Origin: an uncultured Eubacteriales bacterium
Lineage (GTDB): Bacteria; Bacillota; Clostridia; Oscillospirales; Acutalibacteraceae
Length of the DNA: 12,194 nt
Reading direction: 5' to 3'
Assembly: GCA_934486705.1 (NCBI GenBank)
Contig: CAKSQS010000067.1
Span: forward strand, 1-12,194
Below are positions 1 to 7,131 of this stretch, one piece after another (within the stretch, counting starts at the first letter, position 1; every line of letters starts with the position of its first letter). The notes under the pieces are model-generated. The model was not told the origin of the DNA. It ran no database searches and worked only from the letters and a program-made list of their open reading frames with translations. A program made the position numbers and the translations under genes.

Positions 1-43
1 TGAGATTTCTTTAAGGCAGCAGGGCTTACGGCGGAAAGGAGAG

Positions 44-57
44 GGTGATCTATCACC
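44..57. repeat. Short perfect inverted repeat at the helicase translation start
   Basis: GGTGAT (44-49) and ATCACC (52-57) are perfect complements separated by two bases. The palindrome lies directly after the purine-rich AAAGGAGAGG stretch (35-44) that looks like the ribosome binding site of the helicase gene. It could be an operator half-site pair, or it could be chance; a hairpin with a two-base loop is sterically poor. The position is the only reason for listing it. Confidence 0.35.
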
Positions 58-108
58 GAAAACAGCAAAAGCCTTATACCCGTTATCCTGAAAGACGAAA
101 ATTACGGA

Positions 109-2476
109 GTGGGTATAACCAATTGCGCGGACACGGTTGTGTTCGACGGAAACAAAAGCCTCGTTGCCATAAGGTTCGGCGGCTACCCCGAAACGGTGCT
201 CGCTATGTCCGACGCTTTGTTCAGCGGCAGTAAAATTGCATTGAGACTGCCCAAGGAAAAGAGCGAAACGGAGCTTACTACACACGGCGGCAATTACATC
301 CGCCGTGTGAAAGCGGGAGATACCGCGTCGGAGTGTGTGCTGAGAGCGAATGACGACGAGAAAAAGGAAAAAGACGAAAATCCGCGCGACCTATACATTT
401 TCTGTAAGGATGAAAGCGGACTTTTCACAGAGCTTGACAGTAAGCTGTCTGTGCCGTTAATTCCTGATTGGGAAAAATACTTTATACGCGAATTAAAGGA
501 CAGGAAAATCCTTAAAAGGCTTAATGTATTCAGCACCAATGCGGAATTTGCGGCTTATGCGGTGACGCTTAAAAAAGGTGAAACACAAATAGCAAAGGTT
601 CTGACCGACGGGCTTGAATCGGGGGAAATATGTATTCCGAACGCAAAACGGGACGATACGGCGTTTAGGGATATAGAAACCTTTACGCAATATCTAAATG
701 CTTTCGGCAAGGATATTGCGAAAAAAATACAGGCTACATTCAAGCCTGTTTTCAATCCCGCCGAGGAAAGCATCTGCCCGGAGCTTAACGAAGTGAACGA
801 ATACATAAAAAAGAATGTAGGATATTCGCTTTATGAGGCACAGTTGGCAGGAGCCGAGGCTATTAAAAGACAGCTTAAAAAGGAAAAAATGACAATGCTT
901 GTATCGGGCTGCGGTACGGGCAAAACCAAAATAGGCTCAGCGGCGCTGTATGCCTATCAAAAATCCATAGGCGGCGGCAGGCGTATAAACGTTATAACCT
1001 GCCCGTCACATGTGGCAAAGAAATGGGTGCGCGAGCTTTACGAAACCGTACCGAACTGTATAGCAAGGGTAGTATCGAGCATTACGGATGTTGACCGTAT
1101 GTACGAATTGTACCGCACAACGGATAAATCCGTTTTTATGGTGCTTTCAAAGGAGAGCGCAAGAAGCGGTTATCTGCGTAAGCCGACCGTTATGTGGAAC
1201 AAGCGCAGAAAAGGATTTATCTGCCCTGTATGCGGCGCGGTTCAGGAAATGACGGTAACGACCGACAGCACATCATATACCGTTCCTGCGGACAGTATTT
1301 TCTTCCACGAGGAAAACAACAAAAACCATAAATGCCAAAGCTGTAAAACCGTTTTGTGGGAGGCGGATAATCCCGACTGTTTAGATCCTGCCAAAAATGA
1401 GTGGGTAAGAATAGGCGGTTACGGATATATCCACCGTAAATTCCCGTATTATTCTGGCAAGCTCAAAACTATCGGAATGAGAAAACAGGTAGGAGCCGTT
1501 ATGGATAATCCAAACGGCATATTCCCCGCACAGGGCGCATACCGCAAATTCCCGCTATCACGGTATATTAAGCACCGTTTCAAAAAAATTGACGCATATA
1601 TCTGTGACGAGCTGCACGAATATTCTGGCGAAAGCGCGCAGGGCGAGGCTATGGCGGAAATAGCCGGTATTGCAAAAAAGGTTATTGCTATGACCGCAAC
1701 CCTAATAAACGGCTATGCCAAGGGTACATTTTATCTGCTGTTCAGACTGAAACCCCGCTTAATGTTAGCGGACGGCTTTAAGTACAACGACGCGAGGAAG
1801 TTCTGTCAGAGCTACGGTGTGGTAGAGAGCATATATGAAATTCCCGAAACAAAGTTTAACGTTGCCTCAAAGAACCGGACGCAAAAGGTACGCGAGAAAT
1901 TCCTGCCGGGTATTTCGCCTATCGTTTATTCAAGATACCTTATGGAAAACACGGTGTTTTTATCTCTATACGATATGGCAAAGGATCTGCCGGATTATGA
2001 GGAAATTCCGGTAGCCTGCAAAATGTCCGAAAGCGTGGAAAAGGAATACAGGCATATGGAGGATGAATTCCGTACCGTAATGCGAAAGGACAGACGGCTT
2101 GCTAACAAGCTGCTGTCCCCCTATCTTAACCTGCTTACAGCATATCCCGATCAGCCTTACGGTCACGCACCTGTAACCGCAGGAGATTATTCTATTGTCC
2201 CCAAGGACTTTACAGACGAGCCGAACGATAAGCTGAATAATGTGTTGGAGCTTGTGCGGAAAAAGGTAGACGCGGGCGAAAGGGTTATTATCTACACCGC
2301 CTGGGTGCGCTTAGATACTCAGCCGCTTTTAACAGACAGACTTAAAGAAATGGGAATTAAAGCCTGCATTTTAAAGCAGAACGTGAAAGCCATAAAGCGT
2401 GAGGACTGGGTGCAGAAAAAGCTGAACGAGGGTATGCAGGTCCTTATAACCAACCCAAAGCTGGTTGAAACCGGGC
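109..2476 (+). CDS. SF2/SNF2-like helicase with zinc ribbon, exon 1 (N-terminal part; split by group II intron)
   Basis: N-terminal 789 residues, plus the first base of codon 790, of a DEAD/DEAH-type superfamily 2 helicase, an ATP-driven nucleic acid translocase. Visible motifs, numbered from GTG 109: Walker A SGCGTGKT (266-273), zinc-ribbon pairs CPVC (372-375) and CQSC (409-412), Walker B DELH (500-503), motif III TAT (529-531), and the start of motif V ending in VETG (786-789). About 230 residues separate motifs I and II, much more than in a minimal helicase, and the zinc ribbon lies in that insert. The frame stays open and protein-like upstream to the stop at 46-48 (reading TENSKSLIPVILKDENYG), so the real start may be a non-canonical ATC at 52, about 10 bases after GGAG. 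GTG 109 has no good ribosome binding site. Unspliced, the frame reads seven codons (RASVRA and stop) into the intron and ends at 2496. Helicase assignment is secure; substrate is unknown. Confidence 0.85.
2464..2476 (+). other. Candidate intron target sites IBS2 and IBS1 at the end of exon 1
   Basis: IBS1 is CCGGGC (2471-2476) and IBS2 is GTTGAA (2464-2469), at the usual -6 to -1 and -13 to -8 positions. IBS1 pairs with GACCGG at 2810-2815 in five of six positions (mismatch at 2475/2811). IBS2 pairs with TTCTAC at 2749-2754 in five of six (mismatch at 2466/2752). The bases encode the helicase motif V entry, VETG. Confidence 0.6.
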
Positions 2477-2741
2477 GTGCGTCCGTAAGGGCGTAAATTG
2501 TAACAACAATTTATGTCCGCGGGTTAATAGAAATTCTGCCATTGGCAAGGCAGTAATGAAAAGTATCATAGATTTGAAATAAATCACATTATCATCAACT
2601 GATTTATCTGTGAGGGAAACCAAGCAGGGAGTGTAGCATATCAGTAAAGCGGTAAGTCAACAAAACTATCTATGTTGCGACTGAACTGCAAGATGAAATA
2701 TCAGATATGAGGATAAAGACTTGATTGTTTGAATGGAAGTC

Positions 2742-2757
2742 CGAGGGGTTCTACTCG
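2742..2757 (+). other. Candidate EBS2 hairpin of the intron
   Basis: CGAG (2742-2745) and CTCG (2754-2757) close a loop containing GGGTTCTA. TTCTAC (2749-2754) matches IBS2 GTTGAA with one mismatch, though its last base also falls in the stem. The hairpin occupies the same relative place in domain I as the EBS2 loop of Ll.LtrB, about 270 bases into the intron. Assigned by hand alignment and pairing only. Confidence 0.45.
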
Positions 2758-2798
2758 AATCCATAACGCAGGATAGTTGAAGCGTTTAGCAATATAGG

Positions 2799-2823
2799 AA
2801 TTTCATAGAGACCGGGTGAAATT
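2799..2823 (+). other. EBS1/delta hairpin of the intron
   Basis: AATTTCA (2799-2805) and TGAAATT (2817-2823) form a perfect 7-bp stem around an 11-base loop, TAGAGACCGGG. Loop bases GACCGG (2810-2815) pair with IBS1 CCGGGC in five of six positions. The preceding A (2809, delta) pairs with the first base of exon 2, T 5069 (delta'). EBS1 in a stem-loop with an adjacent delta base that contacts exon 2 is the hallmark of group IIA introns. Confidence 0.65.
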
Positions 2824-3134
2824 GTCCGTTGATACTTATATTGCCCCAACTGCAATAAGCAGAAAAGGACGAAATCCATATCCGACAATCTGATAAGCTA
2901 TTTCTATTAATCTAAACGGAGATTACCTAACCCGAAATGCCTTTATAAAGGGCTATGAGTAATGCCATAAAAGGTGATAAATTTCAAGGGATAAAACTCA
3001 AGAAAGATGACTCTGAATATTCGGTATGGTAACGGAACTTTCATAGTAGTCTGAGAACGGGAAAACCGTTTACACGGCGAAGGAAAGTAGTTTACCCTTT
3101 AATACAAAAATATTAGAAAGGTGTGTGAGACACT

Positions 3135-4961
3135 ATGAGAAATCCGATTGATGTATTAAACAGTTTAGGAAGCAAAGCCAAAGAGGAAAATTATCAATAC
3201 AAAAGGCTATACCGAAATCTTTATAATAGCGAATTTTATCTGCGCGCATATCAAAATATTTATGCAAATGCAGGTAATATGACAGCTGGTACAGATGGCA
3301 AAACTATTGATGGTATGAGTATGGAAAGAATTGGGGAATTGATAATTTCTTTAAAAGACCATAGTTATAAACCAAATCCTGCACGAAGGATATATATCAA
3401 GAAGAAAAACGGAAAATTAAGACCTTTGGGAATACCGTCATTCAATGATAAATTGGTGCAGGAAGTAATCAGAATGATACTTGAAAGCATATATGAGCCT
3501 ACATTTTCTAATCGTTCACACGGTTTTCGTCCTAACAGAAGTTGTCATACGGCGCTTCAACAATTAAAGGCGAATTTTACAGGAGTAAAATGGTTTATAG
3601 AGGGAGATATAACATCATTCTTTGATAACATAGACCATAGTGTTCTTGTAAACATACTGCGAAAAAGAATACACGATGAGTACTTTATTGCTCTTATATG
3701 GAAATTCTTAAAAGCAGGTTACGTCGAGGATTGGAAATACAATAAAACATATTCGGGCACACCACAGGGTTCAATTATCAGTCCGATTTTGTCCAATATT
3801 TACCTAAACGAATTTGATAAGTTTATGGAAAGATATATGGAGAATTTCAAAAGCGGTACAGTTCGTGAAAATTATAAGCCTTACGGGCAACTGCACGAGA
3901 AAATACGGTGGTTGAAAAATGGAAAAATTAAGTCCGAAATATGGAATAAAATGAGCGAAAAAGAAAAGAATGAATATCTGAAAAGTGTCAAAAGAATGGT
4001 GAATGAGAAATTCCAAATGCCGGCAAAAAATCCTATGGATAATAACTATAAAAGACTACAATATGTCAGGTATGCAGACGATTGGTTATGCGGTGTTATA
4101 GGTAGCAAGCAAGATGCAGAACAAATAAAATCTGATATAAAAGATTTTCTTAGGTCTGAATTGAAACTTGAATTATCTACTGAAAAAACACTGATAACAA
4201 ATTCAAAGAAAAAAGCTCGTTTCTTAGGCTTTGACATTTGTACTTCCGATAGTCAGCAATCAATTCTTAACAAAAATGGGGTTCGCGGTCGTTATCAAAA
4301 AGGCAGGATAAAACTATATTTGCCCCGTGAAAAATGGCAAAAGAAACTCATTGATTATTCGGCTCTTGAAATAAAGTATAACAATGGTAAAGAAGAATTT
4401 ATACCTCGTGAAAGAACATATCTAATCAATAGTGATGACCTTGAGATTATCAATCAGTACAATGCGGAAATTACGGGAATATACAACTATTATCGGATTG
4501 CTGATAATGTGAGCGTTTTAGGTGATTTTTATTATATTATGAAATATAGTATGTTCAAAACATACGCTGCCAAATATAAAACTCGCGTAAGCAATATACG
4601 AAAGAAATACGGCTACAAACGATTTGGAATTAAATATCCAAGTAAAAGTGGCAGAGCAGTTGCATATTTCTATGACAAAGGCTTTAAGCGTGATATTGAC
4701 TTCACTCAAAAAGCAGATGTCGATTATATACCGCAAATACATAGAAATCTCAACAGTACAAGCCTGATAAGTCGCTTAAAAGCAGAAAAATGCGAATGGT
4801 GCGGTGCTGAAAATGTACCAATAGAAATACATCACATTAAGAAAATTAAGGATTTAAAAGGTAAAGCCTCTTGGGAAATAGTAATGATTGGACGAAAAAG
4901 GAAAACTTTGGCGATGTGCAAAACTTGTCACGACAAGTTGCATTCAGGAGAACTAAACTGA
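3135..4961 (+). CDS. ltrA: Group II intron-encoded protein: reverse transcriptase/maturase/HNH endonuclease
   Basis: A multifunctional LtrA-family protein of 608 residues, the normal full length. It helps the intron RNA fold and splice, then with the lariat forms an RNP that cuts DNA and reverse transcribes the intron into new sites. Visible parts: reverse transcriptase fingers and palm with TPQG (209-212) and the catalytic YADD (313-316); maturase domain X around residues 440-500, with the typical NAEITGIYNYY-like helix from about 443; and a C-terminal HNH endonuclease with CEWC (553-556), HH (566-567) and CKTCH (595-599), all zinc and catalytic residues in place. The start ATG follows GAAAGGTGTG at about 3117-3126. 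The gene ends 12 bases before domain V, as expected for a domain IV ORF. No frameshift or missing motif is seen, so it looks active. Confidence 0.96.
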   Translation: MRNPIDVLNSLGSKAKEENYQYKRLYRNLYNSEFYLRAYQNIYANAGNMTAGTDGKTIDGMSMERIGELIISLKDHSYKPNPARRIYIKKKNGKLRPLGIPSFNDKLVQEVIRMILESIYEPTFSNRSHGFRPNRSCHTALQQLKANFTGVKWFIEGDITSFFDNIDHSVLVNILRKRIHDEYFIALIWKFLKAGYVEDWKYNKTYSGTPQGSIISPILSNIYLNEFDKFMERYMENFKSGTVRENYKPYGQLHEKIRWLKNGKIKSEIWNKMSEKEKNEYLKSVKRMVNEKFQMPAKNPMDNNYKRLQYVRYADDWLCGVIGSKQDAEQIKSDIKDFLRSELKLELSTEKTLITNSKKKARFLGFDICTSDSQQSILNKNGVRGRYQKGRIKLYLPREKWQKKLIDYSALEIKYNNGKEEFIPRERTYLINSDDLEIINQYNAEITGIYNYYRIADNVSVLGDFYYIMKYSMFKTYAAKYKTRVSNIRKKYGYKRFGIKYPSKSGRAVAYFYDKGFKRDIDFTQKADVDYIPQIHRNLNSTSLISRLKAEKCEWCGAENVPIEIHHIKKIKDLKGKASWEIVMIGRKRKTLAMCKTCHDKLHSGELN

Positions 4962-4973
4962 GCGGTAAATGGA

Positions 4974-5007
4974 AAGCCGTATACGCCGAGAGGTGTAAGT
5001 ACGGTTT
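4974..5007 (+). ncRNA. Group II intron domain V (catalytic hairpin)
   Basis: A 34-base hairpin, the exact family length. The basal strands AAGCCGT (4974-4980) and ACGGTTT (5001-5007) pair, with one G-U. The AGC catalytic triad is at 4975-4977, and a CCGAGAGG segment forms the capping stem with a GAGA tetraloop. This is the metal-binding catalytic core of the intron. The consensus is followed closely, supporting a splicing-competent RNA. Confidence 0.88.
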
Positions 5008-5010
5008 GGA

Positions 5011-5065
5011 GGGAGGTGCTTGCAAACCTACCGTAGTAATACGGCAAGGCGGCGGGTGCCTACCC
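5011..5065 (+). ncRNA. Group II intron domain VI with bulged branch-point A at 5062
   Basis: GGGAGG (5011-5016) pairs with CCTACCC (5059-5065), leaving A 5062 bulged. This A is six bases from the last intron base, as expected for the lariat branch point. The helix continues through G-U pairs. It encloses a sub-hairpin, CCGTA (5031-5035) with TACGG (5040-5044), closed by a GTAA loop of the GNRA class. Confidence 0.8.
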
Positions 5066-5068
5066 TAC

Positions 5069-5598
5069 TGGATTTGAATGCTTTTACAACCCTTATCTTT
5101 TATAACATTGCCTATAACCTTTATATCTTCCGTCAGGCATCCCGCCGAAGCTGGAGAATTAACCAAACTGCCCCAAAAGTCGAAGTATATATGTTTTATT
5201 ACAAAGACACAATGCAGCAGCGGGCTTTGCGCCTTATGGCTTCAAAGCTTTCTGCGGCAACCGTTATTGAGGGCAACATCAGCGAGGAAGGTTTAGCAGC
5301 GATGTCAGACTGTGAGGATCTAACCACTCAGCTTGCAAAAGAGCTTATGTCGGGGCTGAAAGAAAATGTTGACGAATTGGCAGACAGCTTCAAAAAGATG
5401 GCGATACTCGGCAACCGTGAGCAAAAGACAGATGAGCAGCCTGAGCAAGCGGTATCCGATACAAACGAACAGCCAAAAACCGAAATTACAGTAATCCCAA
5501 CTGTTATCTTGCCGATGCAGCCAACAGACAAAACAACGAAAGCCAATGGCAAAAATCATGATACGGGTCAACTCTCTTTATTTGACCTGGTTGCGTGA
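5069..5598 (+). CDS. SF2/SNF2-like helicase, exon 2 (C-terminal part, with clamp-binding motif)
   Basis: C-terminal 176 residues of the helicase after splicing; TG at 5069-5070 completes codon 790. It supplies the rest of motif V (LDLNAF) and motif VI, QASRRSWRINQ (812-822), the arginine-finger helix of SF2/SNF2 enzymes. Without it the upstream part cannot couple ATP hydrolysis to movement. After the helicase core comes a helical stretch, then a low-complexity polar linker rich in T, Q, E and P (about 890-955). The protein ends with QLSLF (957-961) followed by DLVA and stop. QLSLF is the canonical bacterial beta-clamp-binding pentapeptide, and a DnaN-like gene lies 1.5 kb downstream. The spliced protein is about 965 residues. 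In unspliced RNA this frame is also open from TTG 5020 inside the intron, so automated calling may list it as a separate ORF. Confidence 0.88.
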
Positions 5599-5636
5599 TA
5601 TTGCTGTCGGTTTTTATTTTTAAGGAGGACAAATCA

Positions 5637-5747
5637 ATGAAAACAACCCCAAATCGAACACTCAAATCCGCCATTTTATGCAGAGGTCCTACGGTATTGA
5701 TTTTACTGAAAAAATACAAGGAGGTAAAACAATTTGAATGCTGTTAA
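5637..5747 (+). CDS. Small protein of 36 residues, unknown function
   Basis: A short frame, ATG 5637 to TAA 5745-5747, after an excellent Shine-Dalgarno, AAGGAGG (5622-5628), at 8-base spacing. It overlaps the start of the next gene (TTG 5734) by 14 bases in another frame, which suggests translational coupling. The product is basic and has a hydrophobic patch, PTVLILL, in the second half and a Cys-Cys C-terminus. It has no recognised family. The ribosome binding site is the main support. It could be a leader peptide for the gene behind it. Confidence 0.5.
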   Translation: MKTTPNRTLKSAILCRGPTVLILLKKYKEVKQFECC

Positions 5748-5958
5748 TTTTGAACCGATAAAAGCAGAAGCAATGATACATTCACTTCACGAAAAGCATG
5801 AGGTATTCATTGTCTTTTATGATGGACCGAATAATGTGAAAGCTGTTTACGACAACAAACTCTGTTCAGCAATTCACAACATATACAACGGGCTTTATTA
5901 TGTCGATGATATTTACGGTGTCATTGATACGCTGGAAACGGCAACCGATAGGAAGTAA
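5734..5958 (+). CDS. Hypothetical protein, 74 residues
   Basis: Starts at TTG 5734, nine bases after a perfect AAGGAGG (5718-5724); no in-frame ATG lies closer. It overlaps the preceding 36-residue frame by 14 bases. The predicted chain is a small mixed alpha/beta protein: an N-terminal helix (EPIKAEAMIHSLHEKH), a hydrophobic strand (VFIVFYD), then a Tyr- and Asp-rich C-terminal half. It has no signal peptide, membrane segment or recognised motif. Its place in a run of small genes between the helicase and the clamp gene suggests accessory element functions, but nothing more specific can be claimed. Confidence 0.65.
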   Translation: MNAVNFEPIKAEAMIHSLHEKHEVFIVFYDGPNNVKAVYDNKLCSAIHNIYNGLYYVDDIYGVIDTLETATDRK

Positions 5959-5989
5959 ATTGGGCTCACGCAGGAAGGAAAGATGAGAA

Positions 5990-6328
5990 ATGACCGATGA
6001 GAAATTTACTGAAATAAAAACAATCCTTGTTAAAAACCTCTCGCACCTAAAACGATTATTGCAAAAAGGTGCTGAATTTCGTTCGGTGGCGCACGCCTAT
6101 CATCCCGAATATATAGGGCTGATACGAGTCGTTGACAGCGTTCAGAGCAAAGCGGTATATTCCAAGATCAAAGGCCAGCCTGAACACAAGTTCTCAATGT
6201 ATAATTTCGGCAAAGGTCTGCGCACTGATTTTGAAAAAGCCGACCGCTATATTTTCGGAAACACGGTAAAAGTCTTAGATGACGGCGGAAACATAATATA
6301 TGAATTTGAGGTATTAGAAAATGAATGA
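5990..6328 (+). CDS. Hypothetical protein, 112 residues
   Basis: Starts at ATG 5990, preceded by AGGAAGGAA (5972-5980). The next gene starts at 6321, overlapping its last eight bases, so the two are probably translationally coupled. The protein begins with a charged helix (residues 1-27) and continues as probable beta strands with the pattern SVQSKAVYSKIKG...FSMYNFGKG...NIIYEFEVLE. It is soluble, with no cysteine pairs, catalytic signature or membrane segment. I do not recognise the family. Confidence 0.65.
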   Translation: MTDEKFTEIKTILVKNLSHLKRLLQKGAEFRSVAHAYHPEYIGLIRVVDSVQSKAVYSKIKGQPEHKFSMYNFGKGLRTDFEKADRYIFGNTVKVLDDGGNIIYEFEVLENE

Positions 6329-6542
6329 AGTACAAACCAAACCCAAAATCTACATAAAGTTTAATTCCTCCGACGGTAATATCTTCACTATCCTTGCTCA
6401 TGCGGAAAATGCTTTGAAATTGTATAACATTATAAATGCTAAAGAAAAGGCGTCCGAAATGCGCAAAAGAGCAATCAAATCAGAAAGCTATGAGGATGCT
6501 CTGGAGATTATCCGTGAATATGTAGATATTATTGAGGATTGA
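6321..6542 (+). CDS. Hypothetical protein, 73 residues
   Basis: Overlaps the upstream gene by eight bases (ATGAATGA arrangement), a typical coupled start, so a separate strong ribosome binding site is not needed. The first 25 residues look like beta strands (KIYIKF, IFTIL). The remainder is strongly helical and charged, with the pattern AENALKLYNII, KEKASEMRKR and EDALEIIREY. It is followed within ten bases by the next gene. Function is unknown. Size and fold pattern would fit a small regulator or a protein-binding adaptor, but no motif shows this. Confidence 0.62.
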   Translation: MNEVQTKPKIYIKFNSSDGNIFTILAHAENALKLYNIINAKEKASEMRKRAIKSESYEDALEIIREYVDIIED

Positions 6543-6551
6543 GGTGCTATT

Positions 6552-6797
6552 ATGTCGGATTTAAAAATCATAAGACTTGATATCGTAGACGCCCAACCCG
6601 GAAAATCAGAAAATAAAATCCTTAAAAGCTATTATCTTATAAATCCCGATGAAAACAAATTATACGCCCTTAGAAACGGAGTGGAAAAACGATCGGAAAC
6701 ACCAAACGGTTGTTTTGAAGGATTATGGGAAATAGAGAGTTTTGTCAACAGACATTTTGAAACATTAAATATTGAAAGGACGGAAATCAAATGGTAG
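6552..6797 (+). CDS. Hypothetical protein, 81 residues
   Basis: ATG 6552 sits five bases after GAGGTG (6541-6546), which itself overlaps the stop region of the previous gene. Its stop overlaps the next start by seven bases (ATGGTAG). The small soluble protein has alternating strands (LKIIRLDIVD, KSYYLINP, KLYALRNG) and a C-terminal helix (WEIESFVNRHFETL). No recognised domain. The tight packing on both sides says it belongs to the same transcript as its neighbours. Confidence 0.62.
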   Translation: MSDLKIIRLDIVDAQPGKSENKILKSYYLINPDENKLYALRNGVEKRSETPNGCFEGLWEIESFVNRHFETLNIERTEIKW

Positions 6798-7108
6798 CAA
6801 ATAAAATCGGAGAAAGCGTTGAATTTGAGGGCGTTACCTATACTGTCGGTGCGGCTGTTTTCGTGAATAAAACATCCGATTATGCCGGGCTTGTAGGTAA
6901 AATTACCGAAATTGCAACAGATGATGATATGGATACAGATAACGATTACATTGATATTTACTGCAATTTTGACGAACCTACAGACCCCGAAGTAATCGCC
7001 AAACTGGAAAAGCGATTCAGTCACATTTATGACAGACCACAAACAATGGAGGATATCTGCCTTGACGGTATAGTAATGGCTCCCGATGAGATTTCTCTTA
7101 TTAACTAA
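6791..7108 (+). CDS. Hypothetical acidic protein, 105 residues
   Basis: Begins at ATG 6791 inside the end of the previous gene, with AAAGGA at about 6775-6780 as ribosome binding site. The N-terminal half is strand-rich (VEFEGVTYTVG, GLVGKITEIA), reminiscent of a small SH3-like beta barrel. It is followed by a very acidic stretch with DDDMDTDNDYIDIY and a C-terminal helical part with a conserved-looking CLDGIVMAPDEI. The overall charge is strongly negative, which would suit a DNA mimic or a partner of basic proteins, but this is only a charge argument. No recognised family. It immediately precedes the clamp gene, 23 bases away. Confidence 0.65.
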   Translation: MVANKIGESVEFEGVTYTVGAAVFVNKTSDYAGLVGKITEIATDDDMDTDNDYIDIYCNFDEPTDPEVIAKLEKRFSHIYDRPQTMEDICLDGIVMAPDEISLIN

Positions 7109-7131
7109 ATCAAACGAACAGGAGCAAATCA

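Larger units (their letters stand above)
2477..5068 (+). mobile_element. Complete group IIA (ML/LtrB-like) intron inserted in the helicase gene
   Basis: A self-splicing retroelement of 2592 bases. It starts with the canonical GTGCG (2477-2481) and ends in AC (5067-5068). Joining 2476 to 5069 creates codon CTG and reads TG|LDLNAF, restoring the conserved helicase motif V, which fixes both boundaries. The 5' part (2477 to about 3110) resembles domains I to III of Ll.LtrB, including the shared string GTAGTCTGAGAA near 3045. Domain IV holds the maturase ORF. Domain V is at 4974-5007 and domain VI at 5011-5065. The intron is visibly more AT-rich than the flanking helicase exons, consistent with horizontal arrival. 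It lies in the sense orientation, so the host transcript can be spliced. Every part needed for splicing and retrohoming appears present and unbroken. Confidence 0.93.

Noticed and set aside
45..233. 62-codon frame starting at GTG 45
   Set aside because: The translation is Arg/Lys/Tyr-rich and overlaps the helicase frame. The helicase frame here is clearly the coding one, reading a protein-like sequence on both sides of 109.
3020..3025. TTCGGT as an alternative EBS1 pairing with ACCGGG
   Set aside because: It pairs one base out of register with the splice site and lies about 540 bases into the intron, next to the domain III-like GTAGTCTGAGAA block. The hairpin at 2799-2823 is in the right structural place.
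5020..5598. Stand-alone gene from TTG 5020
   Set aside because: The first 16 codons are intron domain VI sequence. The protein-like part begins at the splice junction and continues helicase motif V. Kept only as a possible secondary product.
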